A DNA stretch of 52,908 nt from Lachnospiraceae bacterium (GTDB lineage Bacteria > Bacillota > Clostridia > Lachnospirales > Lachnospiraceae): the NCBI GenBank assembly GCA_014804655.1, contig JAAUZK010000028.1, forward strand, positions 1 through 52,908, read 5' to 3'. The position numbers and the translations under genes were made by a program. Of the stretch, positions 40,509 through 49,608 are shown piece after piece (position 1 is the stretch's first letter; each line of letters begins with the position of its first letter). The notes below the pieces were generated by a model. The model saw only the letters and a list, made by a program, of their open reading frames with translations. It had not been told where the DNA came from and made no database searches.

Positions 40509-41630
40509 ATGGAGATGGACTATAGCGGGGTGAGGATAGACGGTTTTTGCTGCAATCAGAAGACGGGAGAAAAAGCGTTTTTGCGTCACTTTGCCATAGA
40601 TGGACAAAACTTTTCCTCACAGGAACATATCTATCCCTTCCAGATTACGGAGCGTGAGGGAGGGCTTTCGCTGTGCGGAAAGGTGACTTTCGTGCGGGGA
40701 ACTCTGAATCATATAATCCTACAGGTGTTAAACGGTGCTGCAGGTCAGGATTTGTGCGGATTCGTGGCTTCCATGCTGGGTGGTGCCAAGGACAGTACAG
40801 AGCATATGCCGGCATACTCTTTTCGCACAATGGAGCTTCTGATCCGGAAAGATACGCTCACGGACAGTTTATATCTGGATATTTCTTTTTATCAGGCGGT
40901 GCGGCGCCCGTTCTTTCATTTTGACAACCCAAGGACTCTTTCAAGATTGTACCGTTATCGCGGCATCAGGCGGTATCTTAAGATGTATTTCCTGATTATC
41001 TGGACAGTATTCTTCGCGGTCCTGTCGTGGAGCAAGATGAAGCAGGCGGAACGAATCGCGGTGGAGGGTACACATACATATGAGGATGGATTCCGCTATG
41101 CTTTTACGGAGGAAGACACCTATTACGAGGAAGGGCTGCAGCGTGCCATAGAGAGGGATCTGAGCGCGGCGCCGCTGGAGATTGAGAATTGTTATGCTGA
41201 CGCAAGGCGATACGGGTGCACGGCAGTGGTTTTTATGGCGATTACTCTCTACGCGGCCACCGGATTGTATCATCTGGAGCGTTCGCCGTTTGGACGTTCT
41301 GTCAGGAAATTCGTAGACGGGCGGGACAGAGGCTTGTATTTGCAGACCCTTCGGGAAATCAATGAAGAGCTGGCGGCTCCCTTGTACAAAGATTACTATA
41401 TTACAATCACCGCTCGTTGGGTGATAATGAGAGATTATCCGCTCTACCAGGCGATATGTGTTCCGAGACGGGCGGTGACTGCCGTTACGGAGGGCGTGAT
41501 CTGTTATCGTAACAAGTTTCACACGATTCGTCGTCCCTGTCTTGATATCAGTACGCCGGACGGTCTGCTTCATAAGTATGCGCAGAGAGCGGATAAGATG
41601 CAGCAAGTGAAGGCGATTCTGGGCGGCTGA
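40509..41630 (+). CDS. Membrane-associated hypothetical protein (373 aa)
   Basis: Soluble N-terminal 145 residues are followed by a membrane span (KMYFLIIWTVFFAVLSWS), an acidic extracytoplasmic-like insert (YEDGFRYAFTEEDTYYEEG), a second span (CTAVVFMAITLYAATGLYHL) and a basic C-terminal domain. The topology is two spans with both ends inside. GCGGAGG precedes the MEMDYSG start by 11 bases. No family recognised. The YczE-like gene follows by 51 bases. Confidence 0.75.
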   Translation: MEMDYSGVRIDGFCCNQKTGEKAFLRHFAIDGQNFSSQEHIYPFQITEREGGLSLCGKVTFVRGTLNHIILQVLNGAAGQDLCGFVASMLGGAKDSTEHMPAYSFRTMELLIRKDTLTDSLYLDISFYQAVRRPFFHFDNPRTLSRLYRYRGIRRYLKMYFLIIWTVFFAVLSWSKMKQAERIAVEGTHTYEDGFRYAFTEEDTYYEEGLQRAIERDLSAAPLEIENCYADARRYGCTAVVFMAITLYAATGLYHLERSPFGRSVRKFVDGRDRGLYLQTLREINEELAAPLYKDYYITITARWVIMRDYPLYQAICVPRRAVTAVTEGVICYRNKFHTIRRPCLDISTPDGLLHKYAQRADKMQQVKAILGG

Positions 41631-41681
41631 TTTCTTCACGATCGACTCAAGGGGCAATACGGGTTATATAAGGAGAAAAGA

Positions 41682-42329
41682 ATGCAGGAACGTACAAGAA
41701 GAATATGGATGACAATAATCGGTGTATTGATCTGTGGGTTCAGCGTCGGAATGTTCAATTTTTCGGCTCTGGGTCTGGATCCGTTTCAGGTTTTTGTACA
41801 CGGTTTTTTTTATATCATGCCGGAGAGGGCTCCGGGTTTCGGCACCGTGTATGCCGTGGTGAATCTGCTGATGCTGATAGTCATTTTTCTGGCGGACAGA
41901 AAGAAGATCGGGCTGGGCACTCTGATCAATATTTTTTTGCTGGGCTATGTGGCGGATTATTCTTCGAAGCTTTTTGAAAGGCTGATGCCGGGGCCGTTCG
42001 TGCCTGTCAGGTTTGGATTTCTGTTGCTTGGAATTGTCATTATGTGTTTCTCCGCGGCTCTCTATTTTACGGCGGACATGGGCGTCTCCACCTATGATGC
42101 GGTTTCCCTGATCATTTCTGAGAAGAGGAAATGGAAGTTTCAGATCTGCAGGATATCTTCGGATCTGTTCTGCACACTGGTGGGATTTTGCTTTGGCGCA
42201 ACAGTGGGGATCGGCACCGTGGTGACGGCCTTTTTCATGGGACCGCTGATCGCCTTTTTCAACCGGACGGTGGCGGAGCCGATCAGGTATGGGAAGAGAA
42301 CAAATGTGCGAAAGAAAGAAAATGATTAA
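41682..42329 (+). CDS. YczE/YitT-type membrane protein (215 aa)
   Basis: Five or six spans with the family pattern (TIIGVLICGFSVGMFNFSALG, ALYFTADMGVSTYDAVSLII, VGFCFGATVGIGTVVTAFFM, GPLIAFFN). This family is widespread in Firmicutes with mostly unknown functions. AAGGAGAAA precedes the ATG. A strong terminator follows at 42379. Confidence 0.88.
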   Translation: MQERTRRIWMTIIGVLICGFSVGMFNFSALGLDPFQVFVHGFFYIMPERAPGFGTVYAVVNLLMLIVIFLADRKKIGLGTLINIFLLGYVADYSSKLFERLMPGPFVPVRFGFLLLGIVIMCFSAALYFTADMGVSTYDAVSLIISEKRKWKFQICRISSDLFCTLVGFCFGATVGIGTVVTAFFMGPLIAFFNRTVAEPIRYGKRTNVRKKEND

Positions 42330-42378
42330 GGCCGAGCGGGGCATTTTAACTAAATTATGGTAATTATTCATAAAAAAC

Positions 42379-42416
42379 GGAAACTCTTTTTGTGAAAAGA
42401 GTTTCTTGTTTTTTTT
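42379..42416 (+). terminator. Terminator of the YczE-like gene
   Basis: AAACTCTTTT pairs with AAAAGAGTTT around TGTG; TTGTTTTTTTT follows. Confidence 0.9.
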
Positions 42417-42435
42417 ATAAAATAGTATTAGAATA

Positions 42436-42467
42436 AAGGAAACTAGAAAAAGAAAAACAGTTTCCTT
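42436..42467. promoter_or_regulatory. Candidate TetR operator
   Basis: AAGGAAACT and its exact complement AGTTTCCTT are separated by 14 bases. It is upstream of the TetR-type gene at 42581, so autoregulation is likely. Confidence 0.5.
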
Positions 42468-42580
42468 GGTTTATGTGTAATTCAAAATGTGATAAGCACA
42501 GAACGAAAAATTTCGTAACTGTGAAGGACAGGGGTCTGAACAGATACAAAATGACTTAGATATGGACAGGAGGGCGGTCG

Positions 42581-43144
42581 ATGGAGCTAAAAGAAATGAT
42601 CTTAAAGGGTACTCTTCAGGTTTTTAACGACAAGGGGCTGAAGTTTACCATGGATGACATCGCAGAACGGCTGAAAATCAGCAAGAAAACGCTGTATAAG
42701 GTTTTCGATGATAAGGAAGCGCTGTTTCTGACTATGGTGGACTACATGTTCGACAAGATCAAGGAAAGCGAACGGAAGGTGATCGAGGATGACAGGCTTA
42801 GTACGGCTGAGAAGATACACAAAGTGCTCGGTGTGCTTCCGGAGGGGTATAAAGATGTGGATCTTCGTCAACTTTATCTCCTAAAGGACAAATATCCCAG
42901 AATCTATGATCAGGTGGAACTTCGGCTGGAAACCGGCTGGGAAACGATCATCGAACTGCTGGAACAGGGAATTGCGGAAGGGTGTATTAAACCGGTGAAG
43001 ATTCCTATCCTTAAGATGATGCTGGAAGCGTCGGTGGAACAGTTTTTCCGGCGGGATATATTGATCCGTAACAAGATTACTTATCAGGATGCGTTGGACG
43101 AGGTGGTGAGCATACTCATGGAAGGGATCAAAGTGCATGATTAA
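42581..43144 (+). CDS. TetR-family transcriptional regulator (187 aa)
   Basis: The N-terminal HTH is clear (FTMDDIAERLKISKKTLYKVFDDKEALF). The C-terminal helical part is the ligand-binding domain. GGAGGGCGG lies upstream of the ATG. It is the first gene of a run with the GT-B protein, the GPH transporter and alpha-galactosidase. A palindrome at 42436-42467 is a likely target. Confidence 0.92.
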   Translation: MELKEMILKGTLQVFNDKGLKFTMDDIAERLKISKKTLYKVFDDKEALFLTMVDYMFDKIKESERKVIEDDRLSTAEKIHKVLGVLPEGYKDVDLRQLYLLKDKYPRIYDQVELRLETGWETIIELLEQGIAEGCIKPVKIPILKMMLEASVEQFFRRDILIRNKITYQDALDEVVSILMEGIKVHD

Positions 43145-43188
43145 CGGGAGTAAGAGACGGGAACAGGTTGAAAGGAGCAAGGACAGAT

Positions 43189-44670
43189 ATGAGTGAGAAA
43201 TCAAAAGTTATTTTCGGCAATCCGATGACGGAGAAGGTATACCGTAAAGCGCTGCGGTCAAGGCAGAAGTACAGCAGGAAATTTGGCGATGACAGTGCCG
43301 TGGATTATCCGGTCATCATCGAAAAGAATGCGCATATTGGCGATTCTTTAGGGGTTATGGATGTACGGCTCGTGGAGCCGGGCAGCAGTAAGGAAGGCAC
43401 TGCTTTTGACACAGACAAGGGAATCATTGTGGGTAACATCCGTATGGGATTTGGGCATTACAGAATTTCCATGGCAATCGCGTCGGCGGCAAACTCCATG
43501 GGGTATACACCTTACTGGATGGATCTGAACTCCTATAAGCAGACCACCTGTACGAAGGTGATCAGCGCACAGAATGACCTTTATTCGCTTGGTTCCAGAT
43601 TATCTGGTAAGAGCAGGCTGTTTAACAAGCTGGTGTGGGAACCTATGAATTATGAGGGATTCCGCAAACTGAGCTATAATGCATCGGATCAGATGAACGC
43701 AGAGCTGATGGCTCCGGTATACCGGAACGTGCCGAAGAATATTCCGGTGGTGGCGACTCACGTATGGCCGGCGCAGGCAGCGATCCATGCGGGAATGAAG
43801 CATGTGGTCAATGCGATACCGGACAACTGGCCGATGGCGCTTCATCTGTCGGAGGGAAGTCTTCACACGGTACAGACACATTATGCCTATCAGGGTTATC
43901 GTATCTTAAACGGCATGCAGGGGAATGATGTTCTGCAGCCTATGCCGGACGATGCTTTGGTATATACGGGACACTATATCGATCATGAACTGGTGAGCAA
44001 TATCGGGGCGGACTGTGAAGCCAGATTGAAGCGGCAGGCGGAGGGAAAGCCAATCCGTTTCCTGCTGACCATCGGCGGAGCGGGCGCACAGAAAGAGATC
44101 TTCTCGGCAATTATCAAGTCGCTGCTTCCGCTCATTCGCAAGAATAAGGCGGCGCTCTATGTGAATGTGGGAGATTACCGCAATGTGTGGGAAGAATTAG
44201 TGAGAGAGATTCCGGCACTAAAGGAAGTATCTACGGAGCACTTCGATCAGTGGAAAGAAACGGAGCGGTTTGCCAAAGAAGCGCTTACAGGAGACGTGCA
44301 GGGCGTCCATGCATTCTGGCATATGAATATCTTCGAGGCAGTCTACTGTACGAATCTGTTAATGCGGAGCTGTGACGTGCTGGTGACGAAGCCCAGCGAA
44401 CTCGCATTCTATCCGGTACCAAAGCTGTTTATCAAGCGGGTGGGCGGACATGAACAGTGGGGCGCGATCCACTCGGCGGAGATCGGCGACGGCACCTTAG
44501 AGTGCAGAGACATTCCGCATACGCTGCAGATGATCAGACTTTTTACGGAAGAGAAGAGCCTGTTGGCGGATATGTGTGAGAATATTGTAAAGAACAAGGC
44601 GGCAGGTGTCTATGACGGCGCATATAAAGTAGTGGAGCTGGCTATGGCGGGAAAAGGTAAGCAGGCGTAA
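43189..44670 (+). CDS. GT-B-like glycosyltransferase-family protein (493 aa)
   Basis: GIIVGNIRMGFGHYRISMAIA is the N-terminal nucleotide-sugar-like Gly/His region, as in MGDG synthases and MurG. The C-terminal Rossmann half has FLLTIGGAGAQKEIFSAII, and VLVTKPSELAFYPVPKLFI resembles the sugar-nucleotide binding site of that fold. The substrate is unknown. Its place after a TetR gene and before a GPH transporter and GH36 enzyme suggests a carbohydrate or glycolipid role. The start follows AAAGGAGC. Confidence 0.7.
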   Translation: MSEKSKVIFGNPMTEKVYRKALRSRQKYSRKFGDDSAVDYPVIIEKNAHIGDSLGVMDVRLVEPGSSKEGTAFDTDKGIIVGNIRMGFGHYRISMAIASAANSMGYTPYWMDLNSYKQTTCTKVISAQNDLYSLGSRLSGKSRLFNKLVWEPMNYEGFRKLSYNASDQMNAELMAPVYRNVPKNIPVVATHVWPAQAAIHAGMKHVVNAIPDNWPMALHLSEGSLHTVQTHYAYQGYRILNGMQGNDVLQPMPDDALVYTGHYIDHELVSNIGADCEARLKRQAEGKPIRFLLTIGGAGAQKEIFSAIIKSLLPLIRKNKAALYVNVGDYRNVWEELVREIPALKEVSTEHFDQWKETERFAKEALTGDVQGVHAFWHMNIFEAVYCTNLLMRSCDVLVTKPSELAFYPVPKLFIKRVGGHEQWGAIHSAEIGDGTLECRDIPHTLQMIRLFTEEKSLLADMCENIVKNKAAGVYDGAYKVVELAMAGKGKQA

Positions 44671-44700
44671 AACCGGCGATAAAAAACTCTATAATTAAGA

Positions 44701-44820
44701 AGCAAAACAGCAAGAAGCAAAGCAAAACAGCAAGAAGCAAAGCAAAACAGCAAGAAACAAAGTAAAGCAACAAGAAATGAAGTAAGACAGCACGATATGA
44801 AGCAGAACAGCAAAACAGAA
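44701..44820. repeat. Six tandem 20-bp repeats before the GPH transporter
   Basis: Exactly six 20-bp units (first two identical: AGCAAAACAGCAAGAAGCAA), each later unit more degenerate. The 20-bp period is not a codon multiple, so the minus-strand frames over it are chance. It ends 26 bases before the start of the transporter gene. Confidence 0.85.
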
Positions 44821-44846
44821 ATAAAAATGAGGAGGAAAAGTCTTAT

Positions 44847-46229
44847 ATGAAACTGACAGCGAAAGAAAAAGTATCTTATGGTTTAGGCGCGGTGGGAAAA
44901 GACATGGTATACATGCTTTCCGCAAGCTATATCCTGTATTACTATCAGGATATTATGGGAGTGAGCGCGATCGCGATGGGAATTATCCTGATGGCGGCGC
45001 GTGTGTTTGACGCATTTAACGATCCGATCATGGGTGTGCTGGTGGCGAAGACAAGAACAAAATGGGGCAAGTTCCGCCCGTGGCTGTTGATCGGAACGAT
45101 TTTAAACGCAGTGATCCTCGTGGTTATGTTTGCGGCTCCGCCAACTCTGGACGGCAAAGGTTTGGTAGCCTACGCGGCAATTACTTATATCGTGTGGGGT
45201 GTTACCTATACAATGATGGATATCCCTTACTGGTCTATGATTCCCGCGTTTACAGAGGGCGGAAGAGAGCGTGAAGGGTTGACTACACTGGCCCGTTCCT
45301 GCGCGGGTGTGGGCTCGGCGCTTATTACGATTATCACCGTGCTGTGTGTGCAGGCATTAGGACAGGGCGATGAGCGTATCGGTTTCATGAGATTTGCACT
45401 GATCATCGGCGGTTTGTTTGTAGTATTTATTATCATTACCTGTGTGAATATTAAGGAAAAATCCACCGTGGATGTGGAGGCACCGTCTGTAGGGCAGATG
45501 TTCAAGGCGTTGATTCAGAATGATCAGACCATGATCGTGGTGATTTCGATTGTATTAATCAACTGCTCTTTATATATTACATCAAACCTGTTGATCTATT
45601 TCTTTAAATACGATTTCGGCGGTGATAAATGGCAGGACGGATATACGCTTTTTAACACATTCGGCGGCGGTATCCAGATTCTCTCCATGATGTTGTTTTA
45701 TCCGGTACTGCGTAAGTTTATCAGTTCCCTGCAGGTATTTTACGTAAGTTTCGTTATGGCGATCACGGGTTATGCATTGCTGTTCGGACTGATGTGCCTT
45801 GGCCTTACCAATATTTTTATTCTGTTTGTTCCCGCATTCTTTGTATTTACTGCATTCGGTATGCTGACCGTACTGACTACGGTATTCCTTGCCAATACGG
45901 TAGATTACGGAGAATTGAAAAACAACAGACGTGACGAGAGTGTTATATTTTCCATGCAGACCTTCGTAGTGAAGCTTGCCTCCGGTGTGGCGGCGCTTAT
46001 CGCTTCTGTTTGTCTCTCTGTCTGTAATTTGAGTAACGATACGACAGACACTGTGGCGGCAGAAGCGGCGGGAAGCTCTGTATTCGGTCTGCGAATGACC
46101 ATGACGGTAATCCCCATTGCGGGACTTCTGCTGGCAGTATTTCTTTTCCATAGAAAATATATCCTTTCCGAGCAGAAGGTGGAAGAGATCGCAGAACAGA
46201 TCAAGAGTAAGCGGCAGCAGGAAGCGTAA
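44847..46229 (+). CDS. GPH-family sugar:cation symporter (460 aa)
   Basis: 12 membrane spans with the GPH/MelB signature: KEKVSYGLGAVGKDM start, DAFNDPIMGVLVAKTRTKWG in the first loop and DIPYWSMIPAFTE. It moves a glycoside (melibiose or other alpha-galactoside is likely from the next gene) with Na+ or H+. AGGAGG precedes the ATG. A hairpin follows the stop at 46242-46274. Confidence 0.94.
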   Translation: MKLTAKEKVSYGLGAVGKDMVYMLSASYILYYYQDIMGVSAIAMGIILMAARVFDAFNDPIMGVLVAKTRTKWGKFRPWLLIGTILNAVILVVMFAAPPTLDGKGLVAYAAITYIVWGVTYTMMDIPYWSMIPAFTEGGREREGLTTLARSCAGVGSALITIITVLCVQALGQGDERIGFMRFALIIGGLFVVFIIITCVNIKEKSTVDVEAPSVGQMFKALIQNDQTMIVVISIVLINCSLYITSNLLIYFFKYDFGGDKWQDGYTLFNTFGGGIQILSMMLFYPVLRKFISSLQVFYVSFVMAITGYALLFGLMCLGLTNIFILFVPAFFVFTAFGMLTVLTTVFLANTVDYGELKNNRRDESVIFSMQTFVVKLASGVAALIASVCLSVCNLSNDTTDTVAAEAAGSSVFGLRMTMTVIPIAGLLLAVFLFHRKYILSEQKVEEIAEQIKSKRQQEA

Positions 46230-46241
46230 TATGAATGTCCG

Positions 46242-46274
46242 GAATGCGCCATGCACTTAGGGTATGGCGCATTC
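46242..46274. other. Hairpin between transporter and alpha-galactosidase genes
   Basis: A perfect 11-bp stem (GAATGCGCCAT / ATGGCGCATTC) with an 11-base loop and no T run; possible mRNA stabiliser that lets the two genes be expressed differently. Confidence 0.6.
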
Positions 46275-46330
46275 TGAGCGCATAAGAAAAATTGCGTGAG
46301 TGTGAATGGTAACGAAAAGAGGGATAACGT

Positions 46331-48709
46331 ATGATTCGGGAATATAATCAAAACTATGTGTTAGAGACAGACAATACGACGTATTGCTTTCGTGTGCTCC
46401 CTACGGGACACTTAGAGCATTTGTATTACGGAAGAAAGATTACGCTGGCGGATGACGAAGATATGAAGGCGTTGGTCGAGAAGCATACATTCATGCCCGG
46501 CAATACCAATGCCTATGATCAGGAAAATACCACATTTTCGCTGGAGGATATCCGGTTGGAGATGTCTTCTTACGGAAAAGGTGATATCAGGGAGCCTTTC
46601 ATCGAGGTGATCCATGCGGACGGCAGTTATACATCGGACTTTCTGTTCGAGTCGGCACAGATCACGAAGGGCAAGGAAGCGTATGATACTCTTCCGGCCT
46701 CTTATGATGAAGCAGGAGAGACAGATCATCTGTGCGTCGTGTTAAAAGACCGGCAGTATGCGCTTACCTTGGAACTGCACTATTATGTGTATGAGGATTG
46801 TGATGTGATCGCCAGAAGCGCACGCCTCATGAACGACAGCGAGGACGAGATCAAGCTCACGAGACTCATGAGTGCGCAGGTGGATTTTGATACGCCGGAA
46901 TATGTGCTTACAACGTTTAACGGTGCGTGGGCGAGAGAGATGAAGCGAACGGATACGCGCCTGTTGTCGGGCAGACATGTGAACGCCTCCTATACCGGAA
47001 CGTCCTCTAACCGCGCCAATCCGTTTGTCATGCTGAGTAAGCCGGAAACTTCGGAAGACTTGGGCGACTGCTACGGGTTTAACCTGATCTACAGTGGCAA
47101 TCACTATGAGGCGGCGGAAGTCAGCGGATATGGCAAGACAAGGTTGGTCATGGGGATCAATCCGCAGTCTTTCTGCTTCCGGATCGGTGCGGGAGAGTGT
47201 TTCGAGGCGCCGGAGGCGGTGATGAGCTATTCTCATGAGGGATACAACGGAATGAGCCGGCATATGCACAGGTTCGTGCGGGAGCATATCGTGCGGGGCA
47301 AGTGGAAACACAAGACTCGTCCCGTCCTGCTCAACAGCTGGGAAGCGTCTTATTTTGATATCAATGAGCGTAAGCTCCTGCAACTTGCGAAAGCCGGAAA
47401 AGAGGTGGGCATTGAGCTTTTTGTGATGGATGACGGATGGTTCGGCAGCAGGGATGACGATACGCAGTCGCTGGGCGATTGGGAAGTGAACCGGAAGAAA
47501 CTACCTGACGGCGTGGAAGGACTGGCGCGGAAAGTAAAAGATCTGGGACTGGATTTCGGAATATGGGTGGAGCCCGAGATGGTCAATGTCAAAAGCAAAT
47601 TATATGTGGAACATCCGGACTGGGTTCTTATGATTCCGGACAAGCCTCATTCCGAGGGAAGGAATCAGAGAATTCTGGATCTGACGAGAAAAGAGGTTCA
47701 GGATTATATAATAGAAGAGATGAGCCGCATATTCTCCTCGGCGGAGATCGCCTATGTGAAATGGGACATGAACCGCACCGTGACGGATTATTATTCGTCG
47801 GCGCTGCCCGCTGAGAGACAGGGAGAGGTGGCGCACCGCTATGTGATGGGTCTATACCGCTGTATGAAGGAGTTGACGGAACGGTTTCCGGATATTTTGT
47901 TCGAAGGCTGTGCGGCGGGTGGGAACCGATTCGATTTGGGGATTTTGTGCTATTTCCCGCAGATATGGGCAAGCGACGATACGGATGCCTTGTGCCGGAC
48001 GGAGATTCAGACAGGGTACAGTTATGGTTATCCGATGTCTGTGGTCAGTGCCCATGTATCCGCCTGTCCCAACCATCAGACACTCAGGACGACGCCTTTG
48101 GAGACACGCTTCCATGTGGCATGTTTCGGTATCTGCGGCTACGAGTGCAATTTCTGTGATATGAAGAAAGAAGAACTGGCAGCGGTAAAAGCGCAGATCG
48201 AGCTGTATAAGGAGTGGCGCGAAGTGCTGCAATGGGGCACATTCTATCGTGGCAGGACATTTTCAGAGCAGGGAGACGGCAGTTGTCTGAGCGGAAATAG
48301 CGGTAATGTGACAGAGTGGACTTGTGTATCGGAAGACCGTTCGAAAGCCGTGGGATTCCTGTTACAGAAGCTGGTAGCGCCGAACACACAGTATGCGTTC
48401 TATAAGGCAAAAGGACTTGATCCCGAACAGAAATATCATTTCTACAACAGAACGCTGGAATATGACGTGAGGGAATTCGGAGATCTGGTGAACACCGTAT
48501 CGCCGATCCATATCAAACAGGATTCCCTGCTGCACAGAGCTGTCGCCAGGTTCGTGAAAATGGACGGGGAAACGGAAGATCTTTACGCCTACGGCAACGC
48601 GCTGATGTACGGTGGTGTCAGACTAAAGCAGGCCTTCGGTGGCACGGGTTACAGCGATGAAGTGAGGCATTTTCCGGATTTTGCCTCCAGAATTTATTTT
48701 ATGGAATAG
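46331..48709 (+). CDS. Alpha-galactosidase, GH36 (792 aa)
   Basis: Hydrolyses terminal alpha-galactose from raffinose-type sugars or melibiose. The N-terminal beta-sandwich is followed by a TIM barrel with LFVMDDGWFGSRDDD, FGIWVEPEMVN, the nucleophile Asp in YVKWDMNR, FEGCAAGGNRFDLGIL, and the acid/base Asp in ASDDTDALCRT. No signal peptide, so it acts inside the cell on sugar imported by the adjacent GPH symporter. Typical length is about 730-800. Confidence 0.96.
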   Translation: MIREYNQNYVLETDNTTYCFRVLPTGHLEHLYYGRKITLADDEDMKALVEKHTFMPGNTNAYDQENTTFSLEDIRLEMSSYGKGDIREPFIEVIHADGSYTSDFLFESAQITKGKEAYDTLPASYDEAGETDHLCVVLKDRQYALTLELHYYVYEDCDVIARSARLMNDSEDEIKLTRLMSAQVDFDTPEYVLTTFNGAWAREMKRTDTRLLSGRHVNASYTGTSSNRANPFVMLSKPETSEDLGDCYGFNLIYSGNHYEAAEVSGYGKTRLVMGINPQSFCFRIGAGECFEAPEAVMSYSHEGYNGMSRHMHRFVREHIVRGKWKHKTRPVLLNSWEASYFDINERKLLQLAKAGKEVGIELFVMDDGWFGSRDDDTQSLGDWEVNRKKLPDGVEGLARKVKDLGLDFGIWVEPEMVNVKSKLYVEHPDWVLMIPDKPHSEGRNQRILDLTRKEVQDYIIEEMSRIFSSAEIAYVKWDMNRTVTDYYSSALPAERQGEVAHRYVMGLYRCMKELTERFPDILFEGCAAGGNRFDLGILCYFPQIWASDDTDALCRTEIQTGYSYGYPMSVVSAHVSACPNHQTLRTTPLETRFHVACFGICGYECNFCDMKKEELAAVKAQIELYKEWREVLQWGTFYRGRTFSEQGDGSCLSGNSGNVTEWTCVSEDRSKAVGFLLQKLVAPNTQYAFYKAKGLDPEQKYHFYNRTLEYDVREFGDLVNTVSPIHIKQDSLLHRAVARFVKMDGETEDLYAYGNALMYGGVRLKQAFGGTGYSDEVRHFPDFASRIYFME

Positions 48710-48727
48710 GAAAACGCAACAAATGGC

Positions 48728-48750
48728 AGAGGGGATCGCAGATTCCCTCT
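48728..48750. terminator. Bidirectional terminator between alpha-galactosidase and Uma2 genes
   Basis: AGAGGGGATC pairs with GATTCCCTCT (one G-T pair) with a 3-base loop, followed by TT; the stem ends one base before the stop codon of the convergent gene. Confidence 0.65.
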
Positions 48751-49290
48751 TTACATAAACGGTGTAAAATCGAGATACAGATCCGGATAAATCCCCGCTT
48801 TTATAGGTTCGGAGAAGGGATGGATCACAGGTCCTTCTCCATGCTCAAAGTCATATATTGTAACGAATTTCTGCTTCGGATCGATGATCCAGTATTCCCG
48901 AACGCCATTCTCCTGATAGAGTGAGAGCTTCCGCCCGTAATCCATGATTTTATTAGATGGTGAGGTAATCTCGATCACCCAGTCCGGCGCACCGTGGCAG
49001 CCTTTTTCGTCCAGCTTATCCGGTTTGCAGACGATGGAAAGATCAGGCTCCACATAATTGCGGGTATCGTCCGCCACATATACTCCAAACGGCAGAAATA
49101 CCTCACACGGACCATTATTCTTCTTAATATACAGATTGATCTGTACATAAAGTTCTCCGAGAATTCTCTGGTGCGTTACGGACGGGGATTCCATAATAAA
49201 CATCTGGCCGTCGATCAGTTCGGCACGTTCTCCGTCGGGTAGCGCCTCGATATCCGCGGTTGTGTAGGATTTGCCTCCTTCAATGGTCAT
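48751..49290 (-). CDS. Uma2-family (DUF820) restriction-endonuclease-fold protein (179 aa)
   Basis: The PD-(D/E)XK-like fold pattern is visible: AELIDGQMFIMESPSVTHQRI, VEPDLSIVCKPDKLD (Asp), DWVIEITSPSNKIMDYGRKL (Glu-x-Thr), and YWIIDPKQKFV. These proteins are common and often multi-copy in cyanobacteria and Clostridia; their targets are unknown and several are linked with transposons. The start MTIEGGKSYTT has AGAGGAA; the longer frame is not preferred. Confidence 0.88.
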   Translation of the reverse strand: MTIEGGKSYTTADIEALPDGERAELIDGQMFIMESPSVTHQRILGELYVQINLYIKKNNGPCEVFLPFGVYVADDTRNYVEPDLSIVCKPDKLDEKGCHGAPDWVIEITSPSNKIMDYGRKLSLYQENGVREYWIIDPKQKFVTIYDFEHGEGPVIHPFSEPIKAGIYPDLYLDFTPFM

Positions 49291-49608
49291 AAACTGTTCC
49301 TCTCTTTCAATTAATGCTGCTTCCAGAGTAATCCCCCATTCTTGCTCAACCTGCGAGTTTGGGCGCAAGCACAAACTTGCGATTGAAAAATCTCTGATTT
49401 TTCAATCTATTGCCCTCCTTTTCGGCAGAAGGTTCATATGGATAACTTCTGCCGCTATTTAATTATGATTGTGAGTAAAGCGGCAGAAGTTGCCTGAATG
49501 TGCGAATGCACGGTTCGTTGATTACTCATGTTGGACTTATCATACAGCATGAATGAGAAAAAGTCAAGTGTAAAAATAAATAAATATAAACGAAATAACG
49601 TTAATTTG
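49291..49608. other. Gap with three hairpins between Uma2 and asnA
   Basis: A perfect 12-bp stem lies at 49381-49407 (GATTGAAAAATC / GATTTTTCAATC). A CGGCAGAAG / CTTCTGCCG pair lies at 49423-49454, and a further CGGCAGAAG copy at 49481. No gene or T-tract terminator is seen, but the region is AT-rich beyond 49540. Confidence 0.5.

Noticed and set aside
44610..44925. Cys/Phe-rich minus-strand frames over the 20-bp repeats
   Set aside because: Repeat translation by chance; the period of 20 is not a multiple of 3, and no ribosome sites are seen.
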